64,000 bases of DNA from UBA946 sp031550725 (GCA_031550725.1 JAVBOH010000004.1:1-64000), one strand, 5' to 3'; shown: positions 34,334 through 43,827, numbered from the stretch's first letter. Notes: generated from the letters alone by a model not told the origin. Numbers and translations: made by a program.

Positions 34334-37237
34334 ATGCATTTATTTTTATATGCTCAGATTTTCATTATAATCATGTCCTTTCCGCTTATTTTCGTTAGTA
34401 TTTATAAAATCAAAGCTTCATACAAAGAAATCCTTATTCTCATGCAGGTTGCCTCGCTTCTTTATGCTCTTGGCACGCTGCTCGTTATGAATTCAACAGA
34501 ATTAAACGAGGCTATCATGGCCTTTAGAATTGAATGCACTGGATCATGCTTTATAATGCTGCTTATCTTAAGCTTCACAAGCAAATTCTGCCGTGTCAAG
34601 CTGCCGTTTTGGGTGATTTTTCCGTTATTTGCAGTGTCGTTTTTATCGTGGCTTGGAATTGTGGCTTTTGAAAAATTCGGTGCTCTTGTGTATATTTTCA
34701 AGAGCTTTTCACTTGAACGAAATGACGTTTTCTCTTATCTCGTTTACGACAGAGCATTTGGCCATATCGTGCTTATGTGCACATCAGTGCTGTCCGTTAT
34801 AATTACCGTCGGTGTTATTATTTTTGCATTCGTAAAAAAACGTGTTAAAAGTGCTTTTGCAGTAACTTCAATTATTATTGCTGCAATTTTGCCTGCTGTT
34901 GTTAAATCTCTTACCGTTTTAAATATCTTCGAGGAATATAACCCTAACTCACTCGCTGTTTCGCTTAGTTGTTTTATAATAATTTTTACCATACATAAAT
35001 ACAAGCTGTTCGATGTTGTTTCATCTGCTCGTGACAGCGTTATTGAAACTATCGACGATGCATTGATTGTTGTTGATACTAACATGAATATGCTCGATTC
35101 TAACCCTGCTGCAAGAATACTTTTCCCTGATGTCATATCCCCTAAAAATAAAAATGAAATTAAGGTTTCATCCTCATTTATCAACACCCTTTTTGGTGAA
35201 ACTGAAATTACCGAGTTCACTATAAATGATAAATATTATGAAAAGCATATCACAAATGTTTTTAACGATGATAATGAGGTTGTTGGATATGCTGCACTTA
35301 TTCTCGATGTTACCACTACACACAAGTATGTTGACGAGCTTATCAGCATGAGTAAAAATGCAGACATGGCTAACTCTGCAAAAAGTGACTTCCTTGCTAA
35401 TATGTCGCACGAAATTCGTACGCCAATGAACGCTATCACAGGATTTTGTGAGCTTTGTATTCAGGAAAATGATATTAATTACGCTCATGAAATAAAAAAA
35501 GCGGCTCGAAATATGCTCACAATTATTAATGATATTCTAGATATCTCCAAGATTGAATCAGGTAAACTCGAGCTTGTTAAAACTAACTATGACACCATTA
35601 CAATGCTTAATGAAATTGTTGATATTGCAAAGGTTCAGCTTTCTAAAAACAGTAATGTCAAGCTTATCGCAGAAATTGACCCAAAACTTCCTAAAACCTT
35701 GTATGGTGATGATGTTCGTATTAAACAGATACTAAATAATCTTCTTAGTAATGCTGTTAAATTTACAAAGCAAGGTTCAATAACGCTTAATGTGCATGAA
35801 ATATCACGAAGTGCAGGCTCTATTATTGTGCGTTTCAGGGTTAAGGACAGCGGTATTGGTATCATGAATGAAAATATACCAAAGATTTTTAAGAACTTCC
35901 AGCAGGTTGATACAAAGAAAAATCGTGAAATCGAGGGTACAGGTCTTGGTCTGTCCATTACAAAATCGCTTGTTACCATGATGGACGGTACTATAACTGT
36001 TGAGAGTGAATATGGCGTTGGGTCTGTTTTTACTGTTGTTATCGAACAGAAAATTGTTGATGACAAGCAAATTAGCATGACTGTAAATGCTGATGCTGAC
36101 AACGGCAAAAGGCTTGCTATTTATGCACCTGAGGCAAATATACTTGTGGTCGATGATAACCTTGTTAACCTTAAGGTTACAAAAAATCTGCTTGCTATGT
36201 ATGGTATTAGAGCTGACACAGCAGAAAGCGGACGTGAGGCAATACAAAAGATTAAAACATCCTATTATGACCTTGTTTTCATGGACCATATGATGCCTGA
36301 CCTTGATGGTGTTGATACAACAAAAATTATCCGTGCAGGCGGTGATGCATACTGTCAGCAGCTCCCTATCATTGCGCTTACTGCAAATGCTGTTAGCGGT
36401 GCAAAGGATATGTTCCTGCGCTTTGGTCTTAATGATTTTATTTCAAAGCCTATTGATATTTCTTGTCTTGAAAGTGTTCTCGAAAAATGGCTGCCATCTC
36501 AGCTTTATTCATATAAGGAGCTTAAGCATGAAACTCATATTGAAGATTATGACTTCACACACTTTGAAATTAACAATCTTGTTAAATCGCCTAAAACTCC
36601 AAGTATGAATGACGAGCCGAAGGATGAAACATATGGCATTTCAATTCCTTATGTTAATGTTAAAGCTGGTCTTGACTTTTATAAGGGTAATCTTCATGCT
36701 TATATGGCGGTCCTCAAGACTTTCTATGAAACTGGTGATAAAATCATGCAAAGAATTGAGGAGCACTTCCAGTCAAGAAATTACAAGGACTATACCACTG
36801 AAGTTCATGGCTTAAAAAGCTCTGCATTGATTATCGGTGCGACAACACTTTCAGAACAGGCTAAAAAGCTTGAGGATGCAGGCAAGGTGCATGATAATAA
36901 TACTATACAATCTGAAACACCGCTTTTGCTCGTCAGATATGGCGAACTGCTTAAAAATATCAAGCCTTATTTTACAAAATCCAGTGTTGATGATAATGCT
37001 GATGCTGATAAAATTTATATCACCGATGAAAAGCTTAAGGAACGTATTCTTGAAGTTCTTGAGGCATTTGATGACCTTGAATTTAAGCTGGCATCTGAAA
37101 TGCTTAATGATATCATGAATTTTAATTTTAGTAAATCTGAAACTGCCGAATATATTTCGGAAACTATCAATAATCTTGATAATTTTGCTTATGAAAAAGC
37201 GGAGGAACTGCTGAAAAGGCTGATTAGTTTGATTTAA
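34334..37237 (+). CDS. Hybrid sensor histidine kinase (7TM - PAS - HisKA - HATPase - REC - HPt)
   Basis: 967 residues. Seven predicted membrane helices fill the first ~225 residues, in the style of the His_kinase_N/7TM family. A PAS domain (~230-335) follows with IETIDDALIVVDTNMNMLDS. HisKA has NMSHEIRTPMNAITGF (H near residue 358). HATPase has NNLLSNAVKFTKQG, VKDSGIGI, and GTGLGLSI. The receiver is ILVVDDNLVN / LVFMDHMMPDLDG (~600-715). The C-terminal HPt has EVHGLKSSALIIGA (~820). It is a complete phosphorelay in one membrane protein, next to an HD-GYP receiver. The signal is unknown. Confidence 0.92.
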   Translation: MHLFLYAQIFIIIMSFPLIFVSIYKIKASYKEILILMQVASLLYALGTLLVMNSTELNEAIMAFRIECTGSCFIMLLILSFTSKFCRVKLPFWVIFPLFAVSFLSWLGIVAFEKFGALVYIFKSFSLERNDVFSYLVYDRAFGHIVLMCTSVLSVIITVGVIIFAFVKKRVKSAFAVTSIIIAAILPAVVKSLTVLNIFEEYNPNSLAVSLSCFIIIFTIHKYKLFDVVSSARDSVIETIDDALIVVDTNMNMLDSNPAARILFPDVISPKNKNEIKVSSSFINTLFGETEITEFTINDKYYEKHITNVFNDDNEVVGYAALILDVTTTHKYVDELISMSKNADMANSAKSDFLANMSHEIRTPMNAITGFCELCIQENDINYAHEIKKAARNMLTIINDILDISKIESGKLELVKTNYDTITMLNEIVDIAKVQLSKNSNVKLIAEIDPKLPKTLYGDDVRIKQILNNLLSNAVKFTKQGSITLNVHEISRSAGSIIVRFRVKDSGIGIMNENIPKIFKNFQQVDTKKNREIEGTGLGLSITKSLVTMMDGTITVESEYGVGSVFTVVIEQKIVDDKQISMTVNADADNGKRLAIYAPEANILVVDDNLVNLKVTKNLLAMYGIRADTAESGREAIQKIKTSYYDLVFMDHMMPDLDGVDTTKIIRAGGDAYCQQLPIIALTANAVSGAKDMFLRFGLNDFISKPIDISCLESVLEKWLPSQLYSYKELKHETHIEDYDFTHFEINNLVKSPKTPSMNDEPKDETYGISIPYVNVKAGLDFYKGNLHAYMAVLKTFYETGDKIMQRIEEHFQSRNYKDYTTEVHGLKSSALIIGATTLSEQAKKLEDAGKVHDNNTIQSETPLLLVRYGELLKNIKPYFTKSSVDDNADADKIYITDEKLKERILEVLEAFDDLEFKLASEMLNDIMNFNFSKSETAEYISETINNLDNFAYEKAEELLKRLISLI

Positions 37238-37250
37238 TACAGCAAATAAA

Positions 37251-37286
37251 AAAGAGATATCAGGATAAATTACTTGATATCTCTTT
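37251..37286. terminator. Shared terminator, kinase and mntP
   Basis: AAAGAGATATCA (37251-37262) pairs with TGATATCTCTTT (37275-37286), T-rich at both ends; it serves the convergent hybrid kinase and mntP genes. Confidence 0.85.
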
Positions 37287-37298
37287 TGTTATATGCAA

Positions 37299-37874
37299 TT
37301 AAAAATTAATAACTCCTAAATGCTCAAGTAAAATTTTTGTACCAATCAGTACCAAAATAATACCGCCTGCAAGGGTTGCTTTATTCTTATACTTACTGCC
37401 AAATTTGTTGCCGATTATAACGCCTGCTAAAGAAAATGCAAATGTTGTAACGCCAATAATGGTAATGGATGGTATAATCTTCACCTGCAGGAATGCAAAT
37501 GTGATACCAACTGCCAGCGCATCAATGCTTGTTGCAATAGCAAGTATGAAAAGCTCTTTAATATCAAGCTTGTCACAGTCTTTTTTCTCGTCATCATCTC
37601 CACCTTTGATAACCTCGATTATCATTTTACCGCCGATTATAAGAAGTAATACAAACGCTATCCAGTGGTCAACTGCTGTGATGTAGCTTTCAAACTGTTT
37701 ACCTAAAAGCCATCCTATCAGCGGCATTATTGCCTGAAATCCTCCGAAAAATAATGCAATGATATACATATGCTTGGTGTTGATTTTCTTCATACCAAGT
37801 CCTTTGCATATTGCCACAGAAAATGCATCCATCGAAAGTCCAATACCAATTAAAAGCAGCTCAATAAATCCCAT
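37299..37874 (-). CDS. mntP: MntP manganese efflux pump
   Basis: 191 residues, six membrane helices. It has two DAF/DAL repeats (GLSMDAFSVAICKGLGM near residue 12; ATSIDALAVGITFAFL near 118), the acidic residues thought to bind Mn2+. The hydrophilic loop DDDEKKDCDKLD is central. Exports manganese. It is preceded by a yybP-ykoY manganese riboswitch, which fits the function well. Distinguish from the related YtaF at 43828. Confidence 0.93.
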   Translation of the reverse strand: MGFIELLLIGIGLSMDAFSVAICKGLGMKKINTKHMYIIALFFGGFQAIMPLIGWLLGKQFESYITAVDHWIAFVLLLIIGGKMIIEVIKGGDDDEKKDCDKLDIKELFILAIATSIDALAVGITFAFLQVKIIPSITIIGVTTFAFSLAGVIIGNKFGSKYKNKATLAGGIILVLIGTKILLEHLGVINF

Positions 37875-37982
37875 ATATTGCCCATGCCTTTCTTAGCACA
37901 GATGGCCATGACATATTTAGCATGGGCATCCGTGTCATATTTGTTGTTTTCAATACATCTCTCACGTTATAAAAATCCTTTC

Positions 37983-38188
37983 AAAAAAAATAACGGGCAA
38001 AGCCATCCTTAATAGCTTGTACCTGTTATCAAAAAATAAAGACACAAGTACAGCTATCGCTATACATGAGTCTTGTTATAGATATATTAAAATATCCTTA
38101 TGCAAACCAGACCTAAACAAAAAGGTCAGTATGTTGACTTGCACCACATCTAAAAAAATGTGTAACTACTCCCTCATGGGATGAACTC
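37983..38188 (-). promoter_or_regulatory. yybP-ykoY manganese riboswitch with terminator
   Basis: Read on the minus strand, the leader opens with GAGGGAGTAG (complement of 38166-38175). It continues with GTGGTGCAAGTCAACATACTGACC and ends the aptamer near GGTCTGGTTTGCATAAGG. These match the conserved paired loops of the yybP-ykoY class (sequence given in parts of under 20: GTGGTGCAAGTC, AACATACTGACC). The expression platform is ATAACAGG...CCCGTTAT (37991-38030), followed by eight T, an intrinsic terminator. Mn2+ should favour mntP expression. Confidence 0.9.
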
Positions 38189-38217
38189 ATTATAACATAT
38201 ATAGTACAAGCTGTCAA
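38189..38217 (-). promoter_or_regulatory. Promoter of the riboswitch-mntP transcript
   Basis: Minus strand -35 TTGACA (38212-38217), 17-base spacer, -10 TATAAT (38189-38194). Consensus quality. Confidence 0.88.
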
Positions 38218-38246
38218 TAGAAATTGTTAATTTTATGTAAAAGTAC

Positions 38247-38275
38247 TTGAAATATTTTTCGAGATATGCTATTAT
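38247..38275 (+). promoter_or_regulatory. Promoter of the CNNM/CorC gene
   Basis: -35 TTGAAA (38247-38252), 17-base spacer, -10 TATTAT (38270-38275). The leader to the main ATG is about 160 bases and contains the mini-ORF at 38341. Confidence 0.6.
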
Positions 38276-38340
38276 ATGTTTGTATATATACAAATTGGTT
38301 AATATATATGTATCATGACAATTTATTTGAAAGGAACTAT

Positions 38341-38376
38341 ATGTGTAAGTTAAACTTGGGTGACCTGCTGATGTAA
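38341..38376 (+). CDS. Putative 11-residue leader peptide
   Basis: ATG at 38341 with AAAGGA nine bases upstream, reading MCKLNLGDLLM then TAA. It lies 66 bases before the start of the CNNM/CorC transporter gene. Such mini-ORFs can couple translation or starvation to downstream expression. Nothing else supports it; it could be chance. Confidence 0.35.
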   Translation: MCKLNLGDLLM

Positions 38377-38442
38377 TATAAAAATCCGATATTTAGCATT
38401 TAAACTAACTATTAGAAATATTTAATTTTGAAAGGAATTTTT

Positions 38443-39690
38443 ATGATTTACATAGCGATAGTGTCACTTATAGCAATGTCGGCACTTTTTTCAGCAACAG
38501 AAACAGCATTTTCATCAGTTAACAAAATAAGACTTAAGCATTTGGCATCACAGGGAAACAAGGGTGCAAAGCGTGCGCTTGTGATATCAGATAAGTTTGA
38601 TAAGGCACTTACTACTATTTTAGTCGGCAACAACATCGTTAACATCACCTCCGCATCTTTGGGTACAATCCTTTTCACAAGCCTGCTCGGTGAGTCTGGT
38701 GTATTGATTTCAACTGTGGTAATGACTATTTTAGTACTGACATTCGGAGAAATTCTTCCGAAATCATTTGCAAAGCAGAATGCTGAAAAGCTTGCTATTG
38801 CCTTTGCAGGAATTTTGAACTTTTTCATGTTCATTCTGACACCGATTGTTATTATTTTTATGTTCCTGCAAAAAATTGCAGCAAAGATTTATAAGTCTGA
38901 TAATTCATCCCCTAGTGTTACTGAGGATGAACTTAAATATATTATTGAAGAAATTGAGGATGAGGGTGTTCTCGAGGAAAAAGAAAGTGACCTTGTTCGA
39001 TCTGCACTTGAGTTTGACGAGATTGCAATTGAGCAAATTCTTGTACCACGAGTTAAGGTTACCGCTATTGAGCGCAATGAAGATATTGATAAAATCCTAG
39101 GAATTTTTATTCGTGACAGATATTCACGTATTCCTGTATATGATAAGTCGATTGATAACATTATCGGTATTTTGCATGAAAAGGATTTTTTTGAGCTTAT
39201 AACTCAAACCGAAAATAAACTAACCTCTATTGAAAACATTATTCAAAAGGCACTTTATGTTTCGGAAATGAAAGTAATTTCCGAGGTTATGTATGAAATG
39301 CAGCGTACAAAAATTCATATGGCGATTGTTAAGGACCAATATGGCGGTACTTCTGGTATTGTTACTATGGAAGATATTATCGAGGAGCTTGTCGGCGAGA
39401 TTTATGATGAAACTGACGAGATTATCCCTTCGATTATTAAGCTTGGTGATAACGAATATGAGGTTCAGGGTGACCTTAATATCGGTGATTTAAAGGAGGC
39501 ACTTGAACTTCCTGATGATATCATAGAAAGCGACAGTATCACTGTCAGCGGCTGGGTAATGGAACTGTTTGAGAGCATTCCGGAGATTGGCTCAAAGGTT
39601 AAAAACGGTATTTTCACTGTTTCAATTATTGATGCTGATGACCAGTATGTTAAAAAGGTTGGGCTGTCGTTGGTTACTGATACTGAATAA
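38443..39690 (+). CDS. CNNM/CorC (HlyC) family transporter
   Basis: 415 residues from ATG after AAAGGA. The DUF21/CNNM membrane domain (~1-165) has the start IVSLIAMSALFSATETAFSS and TFGEILPKSFAKQ. A CBS pair follows (VPRVKVTAIERNED; GIVTMEDIIEELVGEIYDETDE). The C-terminal CorC_HlyC domain covers ~345-415. Proteins of this family export Mg2+ or related divalent cations. Often annotated hemolysin, which is misleading. It sits back to back with mntP. Confidence 0.9.
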   Translation: MIYIAIVSLIAMSALFSATETAFSSVNKIRLKHLASQGNKGAKRALVISDKFDKALTTILVGNNIVNITSASLGTILFTSLLGESGVLISTVVMTILVLTFGEILPKSFAKQNAEKLAIAFAGILNFFMFILTPIVIIFMFLQKIAAKIYKSDNSSPSVTEDELKYIIEEIEDEGVLEEKESDLVRSALEFDEIAIEQILVPRVKVTAIERNEDIDKILGIFIRDRYSRIPVYDKSIDNIIGILHEKDFFELITQTENKLTSIENIIQKALYVSEMKVISEVMYEMQRTKIHMAIVKDQYGGTSGIVTMEDIIEELVGEIYDETDEIIPSIIKLGDNEYEVQGDLNIGDLKEALELPDDIIESDSITVSGWVMELFESIPEIGSKVKNGIFTVSIIDADDQYVKKVGLSLVTDTE

Positions 39691-39702
39691 TATTTTATAA
39701 AA

Positions 39703-39741
39703 AAACCGTAACATCTGCGATAAAAGCAGTTGTTACGGTTT
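39703..39741 (+). terminator. Rho-independent terminator
   Basis: AAACCGTAACA (39703-39713) pairs with TGTTACGGTTT (39731-39741), then TGTTTTATTT. Confidence 0.85.
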
Positions 39742-39835
39742 GTTTTATTTTTCTTATTTGTGACATTATTCATTATCAGGCATAAAATATATTGTCAGTT
39801 CATCTGATAATTTAAATAAGGAGTAATGGATTTTA

Positions 39836-40024
39836 ATGGATAATTTGCAAAATTCTATTCAATCAAATCAAAGCGTGTTTCCTGCTGAAACACCTGTTGG
39901 TATGGCTTATGTTCCATTTCAGAAATGGGAAAAAACATATCCTGAAAATGAAGCATTTGAAAAAGGTACGATATTCCCTAGCTTATATCTGCCATTTGAG
40001 GGAAGGCAGGTAACAAATAAATGA
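39836..40024 (+). CDS. cotJA: Spore coat protein CotJA
   Basis: 62 residues, with the family pattern VGMAYVPFQKWEKTYPENEAF and GTIFPSLYLPFEG. Needed for packing CotJC in the inner spore coat. Overlaps cotJB by four bases (ATGA). A clear spore-former marker. Confidence 0.92.
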   Translation: MDNLQNSIQSNQSVFPAETPVGMAYVPFQKWEKTYPENEAFEKGTIFPSLYLPFEGRQVTNK

Positions 40025-40272
40025 TAACAAGTAATTTAAAGCAGGCTTTGCAAATGATAGATTTCTATTTGCTTGAACTGCATTTGTATCTTGACACGCA
40101 TCCAAATGACCAATATGCACTTGAAAAATTCGGTGACTACTCACGTCTTAGAGTTCAGGTTGCACAGAAGTATGTAGAAAAATATGGTCCTATTTCTGCA
40201 GCGGATATTGGTAGTAAGGAAACTTTTAACTGGATTGACGAGCCATGGCCTTGGGAAAGGAGTGCTAATTAA
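40021..40272 (+). CDS. cotJB: Spore coat protein CotJB
   Basis: 83 residues. The family reads LQMIDFYLLELHLYLDTHPN, then a C-terminal NWIDEPWPWE motif. Partner of CotJA and CotJC in the spore coat. Stops two bases before cotJC. Confidence 0.92.
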   Translation: MITSNLKQALQMIDFYLLELHLYLDTHPNDQYALEKFGDYSRLRVQVAQKYVEKYGPISAADIGSKETFNWIDEPWPWERSAN

Positions 40273-40274
40273 TT

Positions 40275-40883
40275 ATGTGGATGTACGAGAAAAAACTTCA
40301 GTATCCTGTGAAAATCGCTACGCCTAATCCTAAAATGGCACAGTTGATTATTACACAACTTGGCGGTCCAGACGGTGAACTCGGCGCATCATTGCGCTAT
40401 CTTAACCAGCGTTATTCAGCTCCATATGCTGAGATTAAGGGAATATTGACAGACATCGGCACAGAGGAACTTGCACACGTTGAAATGATTTCGGCGATAG
40501 TATATCAGCTTACAAGAAACCTCTCTCTTGATGAAATTAAGGAAAGTGGTTTTGATAAATATTTCGTTGATCATACAACTGGTATATATCCTGTTGCAGC
40601 GTCAGGACCAACATTTACTGTTGATTATTTCCAATCAAAAGGCGATGTTATAACTGATATGGTGGAAGATTTGGCAGCAGAACAAAAAGCACGTACTACT
40701 TACGATAACATATTAAGACTTGTCGACGACCCAGATGTTAAGGATGCAATAAGGTTTTTGCGTCAGCGTGAAATAGTACATTTCCAACGTTTTGGTGAGG
40801 GTTTGCGTATATGTCAGGATAACCTGAATGCTAAAAATTTCTATGCAATCAACCCTAGCTTTGATAAGAAAAACGGCGAATAA
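40275..40883 (+). CDS. cotJC: Spore coat protein CotJC, manganese catalase family
   Basis: 202 residues. Ferritin-like Mn-catalase fold: GTEELAHVEMISAIVYQL (metal ligands E and H) and FLRQREIVHFQRFGEGL. Removes peroxide at the spore surface. Third gene of the operon, closed by a strong terminator. The promoter is presumably sporulation-specific; no sigma site was assigned. Confidence 0.94.
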   Translation: MWMYEKKLQYPVKIATPNPKMAQLIITQLGGPDGELGASLRYLNQRYSAPYAEIKGILTDIGTEELAHVEMISAIVYQLTRNLSLDEIKESGFDKYFVDHTTGIYPVAASGPTFTVDYFQSKGDVITDMVEDLAAEQKARTTYDNILRLVDDPDVKDAIRFLRQREIVHFQRFGEGLRICQDNLNAKNFYAINPSFDKKNGE

Positions 40884-40890
40884 AATATAG

Positions 40891-40922
40891 AAAATCCTGC
40901 ATTATTATGATGCAGGATTTTT
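40891..40922 (+). terminator. Terminator of cotJABC
   Basis: AAAATCCTGCAT (40891-40902) pairs with ATGCAGGATTTT (40910-40921), then T residues. Confidence 0.9.
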
Positions 40923-41076
40923 GTTTGTATTTAAGTTTACAGCACATGACAATCTGTATCAAAACAAGTACGATAAGCATAAATTATAATAGTTAGTAAA
41001 TGCGCTAACTGTATGGAAATGCAAAGATATAGACGTTAAATAGTATAGTACTTTAAATGAAAGGATGAATAGTTAT

Positions 41077-42450
41077 ATGGGTATGCCTAAAATTATCGGG
41101 AGTGATGTTACTCGTGAACAATCCATTTCAAATATTATATCTTCCGTTTCTTTGGAACAAGCGGCATTATCACATATTTTAAATGCTGAGGGGAAAAAAA
41201 TCCAATCGGTAATAGCAATGGTCGATGTAACATCCACTGAAATTCTTGCAGTCAACGATTCAGTGAAAAGCACTGTTGAATCAATTACACAGCTTGAATC
41301 AATGCTATTATCAAAGCTGAAGCTATTCGGAGATAAACTATTACCTCCTATGCCTATTAAATTTTATTTCAATAAACAAGATGAATATTCACACAAGGGG
41401 ATCAGCGGTGCTGTATTTGTGTTAATTGACAGTGACGGCAGAACTGTTGAAACTGCAACATCATCAAAGGGGCGTGTTCTATTCCAAAATCAATATGCAG
41501 GAACTTATACGCTAAAAGAAAAAACTGCACCAATAGGATATTATCCTGATTTAACAACCGAATATACAGTTGTTATTTCTGAAGATGGAATTGTTACTAT
41601 TGATGGCACGCTGTCAAAGGAGTTTATTATTAATAATACTCCATACCTAAATCTAACAGTTAATAAGGTTGATGATTTAGGCAATCCTTTATCAGATGGT
41701 GAATTTCTTCTTGCCGGAAGTACGTATTCATATAACGCAAAAAGCGGAGCAGATGGTATTGCATTATTTGAGCGTATTATGCCAGGTGAATATATTCTTT
41801 CTGAAACACGAACCCATGATGGATATCGTAAGAGTGATGAAACTCATCAGGTTTCTGTTGCAGCAGACGGTACTATAAAAATTGACAGCATTGTTAAAGA
41901 CACAATAACTATAAAAAATAAAGAGCTTATGGATATAGCTATTAGATTAATATTCATTGATAATAATGATACCGATGGTTACAGACCTGAATATATTCAT
42001 TTTTCATTATATTTGAATGGTGTTTACTATTATGATTATACACCAAAAGCACAGGATAGCTTTTATTATATCCACAAGGTTGAGAAATATGACGATGCAG
42101 GTAATATCAATGTTATCAGCTTTGTTCAGGATGCAATACCATATTACAGAACTGATTATGAGGAACTGACTATTATAAATACACTTGAAATGTTCGACAT
42201 TAAAGGTAAAATAATCTGGGATGATAATAATGATGCCAATGAAAAACAACCTAATTCTGTAACACTAACCTTGTTCGGCGTTGATAGTATTATTGAACAA
42301 AAAACTGTCACAAAGGAAGATTTATGGAAGTTTTCATTTAATGGACTATATAAATCAATTAATTATACTTTAATGCAAAATAATGTTCAGTTTTACGACA
42401 CAAGTATTGGAAAATGGGATATAACTAACGTTTATAAAGACCTTCTTTAA
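41077..42450 (+). CDS. SpaA/Cna-B-fold protein, probable spore surface protein
   Basis: About 457 residues. The N-terminal ~90 residues are helical (SISNIISSVSLEQAALSHIL, then NAEGKKIQ), a pattern seen at the start of spore surface/exosporium-type proteins. At least two SpaA prealbumin-like domains follow: GISGAVFVLIDSDG ending YTLKEKTAPIGYYPD, and VNKVDDLGNPLSDGEFLLAG ending YILSETRTHDGYRKS. Two Cna-B-like segments end the protein (KGKIIWDDNNDANEKQPNSV). No signal peptide and no LPXTG anchor, which fits assembly on the spore from the mother cell. It follows cotJABC closely. The ATG at 41077 is preferred over 41065, which overlaps its ribosome site. Confidence 0.72.
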   Translation: MGMPKIIGSDVTREQSISNIISSVSLEQAALSHILNAEGKKIQSVIAMVDVTSTEILAVNDSVKSTVESITQLESMLLSKLKLFGDKLLPPMPIKFYFNKQDEYSHKGISGAVFVLIDSDGRTVETATSSKGRVLFQNQYAGTYTLKEKTAPIGYYPDLTTEYTVVISEDGIVTIDGTLSKEFIINNTPYLNLTVNKVDDLGNPLSDGEFLLAGSTYSYNAKSGADGIALFERIMPGEYILSETRTHDGYRKSDETHQVSVAADGTIKIDSIVKDTITIKNKELMDIAIRLIFIDNNDTDGYRPEYIHFSLYLNGVYYYDYTPKAQDSFYYIHKVEKYDDAGNINVISFVQDAIPYYRTDYEELTIINTLEMFDIKGKIIWDDNNDANEKQPNSVTLTLFGVDSIIEQKTVTKEDLWKFSFNGLYKSINYTLMQNNVQFYDTSIGKWDITNVYKDLL

Positions 42451-42510
42451 TTTCAAAAACATTGTGAATATAGAATATTAAATTCGCAAAATACTATACA
42501 AAACCACAAA

Positions 42511-42542
42511 AAGCTCTGCATTATTATAACAATGCAGAGCTT
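42511..42542. terminator. Shared terminator
   Basis: AAGCTCTGCATT (42511-42522) pairs with AATGCAGAGCTT (42531-42542); serves the SpaA-like gene and convergent birA. Confidence 0.85.
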
Positions 42543-42555
42543 AATATTTCTTAGA

Positions 42556-43530
42556 TTATTCCTGTTCAGCAAGTCTTACAGTACCAGATGCTAATGCCTT
42601 TTCAGTACCATCATCAAGTCTAACAAGAAGTTTGCCAAGTTCATCAATACCAAGACAAGTCATAGGAGTTGTTTTCTCATTTTGAGTAACCTCAATCCTC
42701 TTGCCAATGATGTTTGAACGCTTGCGGTAATCCTCGATGAAGCCAGGTTCCTTAATTGTTTCAAGTCTTTTCTCAAGACAATTTAAAATCTCGGCAGCAA
42801 CAAGACTTCTCGATACATTATCCTTGCACTCCATAGAAAGTGAAGTTGCTGTATCAGCAATATTCTTAGGGAATGTAACATTCTGAACATTAAGACCAAT
42901 ACCAACAACAGCATATTCAAGTCCACCCTGTTCAACGTTAACAGATGCCTCTGTAAGAATACCGCAAAGCTTTTTGTCACCACAGTAGATATCATTAACC
43001 CACTTGATTTTGCAGTCAATGCTGGTAACATTTTCAATCGCCTCAGCAACTGCAACAGCAACACATGAAGTAATTAAAAGTGAATGCTCAACGGATAGCT
43101 TTGGACGAAGTATAACACTCATGTAAACGCCCATGCCAAGAGGTGAGTAGAAAGAATTGCCCATGCGTCCCCTACCCTGTGTCTGAACCTCGGAAATTAC
43201 TGTTGTACCGTGTTCAGCGCCTAGCTGTGCTAAGCTTTTTGCAAAATTATTCGTAGAATCGATTGTTTTAAAAACGTCAATTTTTCTGCCTAAATGTTTA
43301 GTTCTTAGATTTGGGATTATAGACTGTTCACTTAAGAAATCATTTTCCTCAGAAAGACAATACCCCTTGTTGGTAACAGCACAAATCGAGTAGCCCTCTT
43401 CACGCAAAACCTTTACAGCTTTCCATACAGCACTTCTAGTCATGCCAACGTTTCTTGCAATTTCACTGCCAGATACGCTTTTCCCCTTATTTTCTTCCAA
43501 TACTGCTAATACCCTGTCTTTTAATGGCAT
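42556..43530 (-). CDS. birA: BirA bifunctional biotin ligase / biotin operon repressor
   Basis: About 324 residues from ATG 43528-43530 (AGAGGTG upstream); a longer in-frame reading is not needed. An N-terminal HTH covers about 1-60 (SGSEIARNVGMTRSAVWKAV). The catalytic loop is QGRGRMGNSFYSP, with KWVNDIYCGDKKLCGIL in the active site and a C-terminal SH3-like domain. Attaches biotin to carboxyl carrier proteins via biotinyl-AMP; the HTH can repress biotin genes. Full length. Confidence 0.93.
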   Translation of the reverse strand: MPLKDRVLAVLEENKGKSVSGSEIARNVGMTRSAVWKAVKVLREEGYSICAVTNKGYCLSEENDFLSEQSIIPNLRTKHLGRKIDVFKTIDSTNNFAKSLAQLGAEHGTTVISEVQTQGRGRMGNSFYSPLGMGVYMSVILRPKLSVEHSLLITSCVAVAVAEAIENVTSIDCKIKWVNDIYCGDKKLCGILTEASVNVEQGGLEYAVVGIGLNVQNVTFPKNIADTATSLSMECKDNVSRSLVAAEILNCLEKRLETIKEPGFIEDYRKRSNIIGKRIEVTQNEKTTPMTCLGIDELGKLLVRLDDGTEKALASGTVRLAEQE

Positions 43531-43827
43531 ATTATTAACACCTCTGCTTTTTGCACTTTTTTTAAAATTGTGGTTAAATGTTTTTGTGAATTTGTTGTTG
43601 TGAATCCAGTGACTTATACCGTTTTTTGACATCAGTAAAATTAAAAACCTACAATAATTAGTCATATACAAGATGTTGTATGGTTTTCTTTTGTGCTATC
43701 ATTCAAAACACCGATATAGTAGTTGTTTTTATACCAATCGAATATATATTAAATAATAGCATAATTTCATCAATTAGTCAATCACCTTTTTGAAATATTT
43801 ATCATAATATGACAAGAGGTGAGTAAA

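Noticed and set aside
35635..36289. Two minus-strand frames of ~160 codons inside the hybrid kinase gene
   Set aside because: Antisense to well-supported kinase and receiver domains; no ribosome sites.
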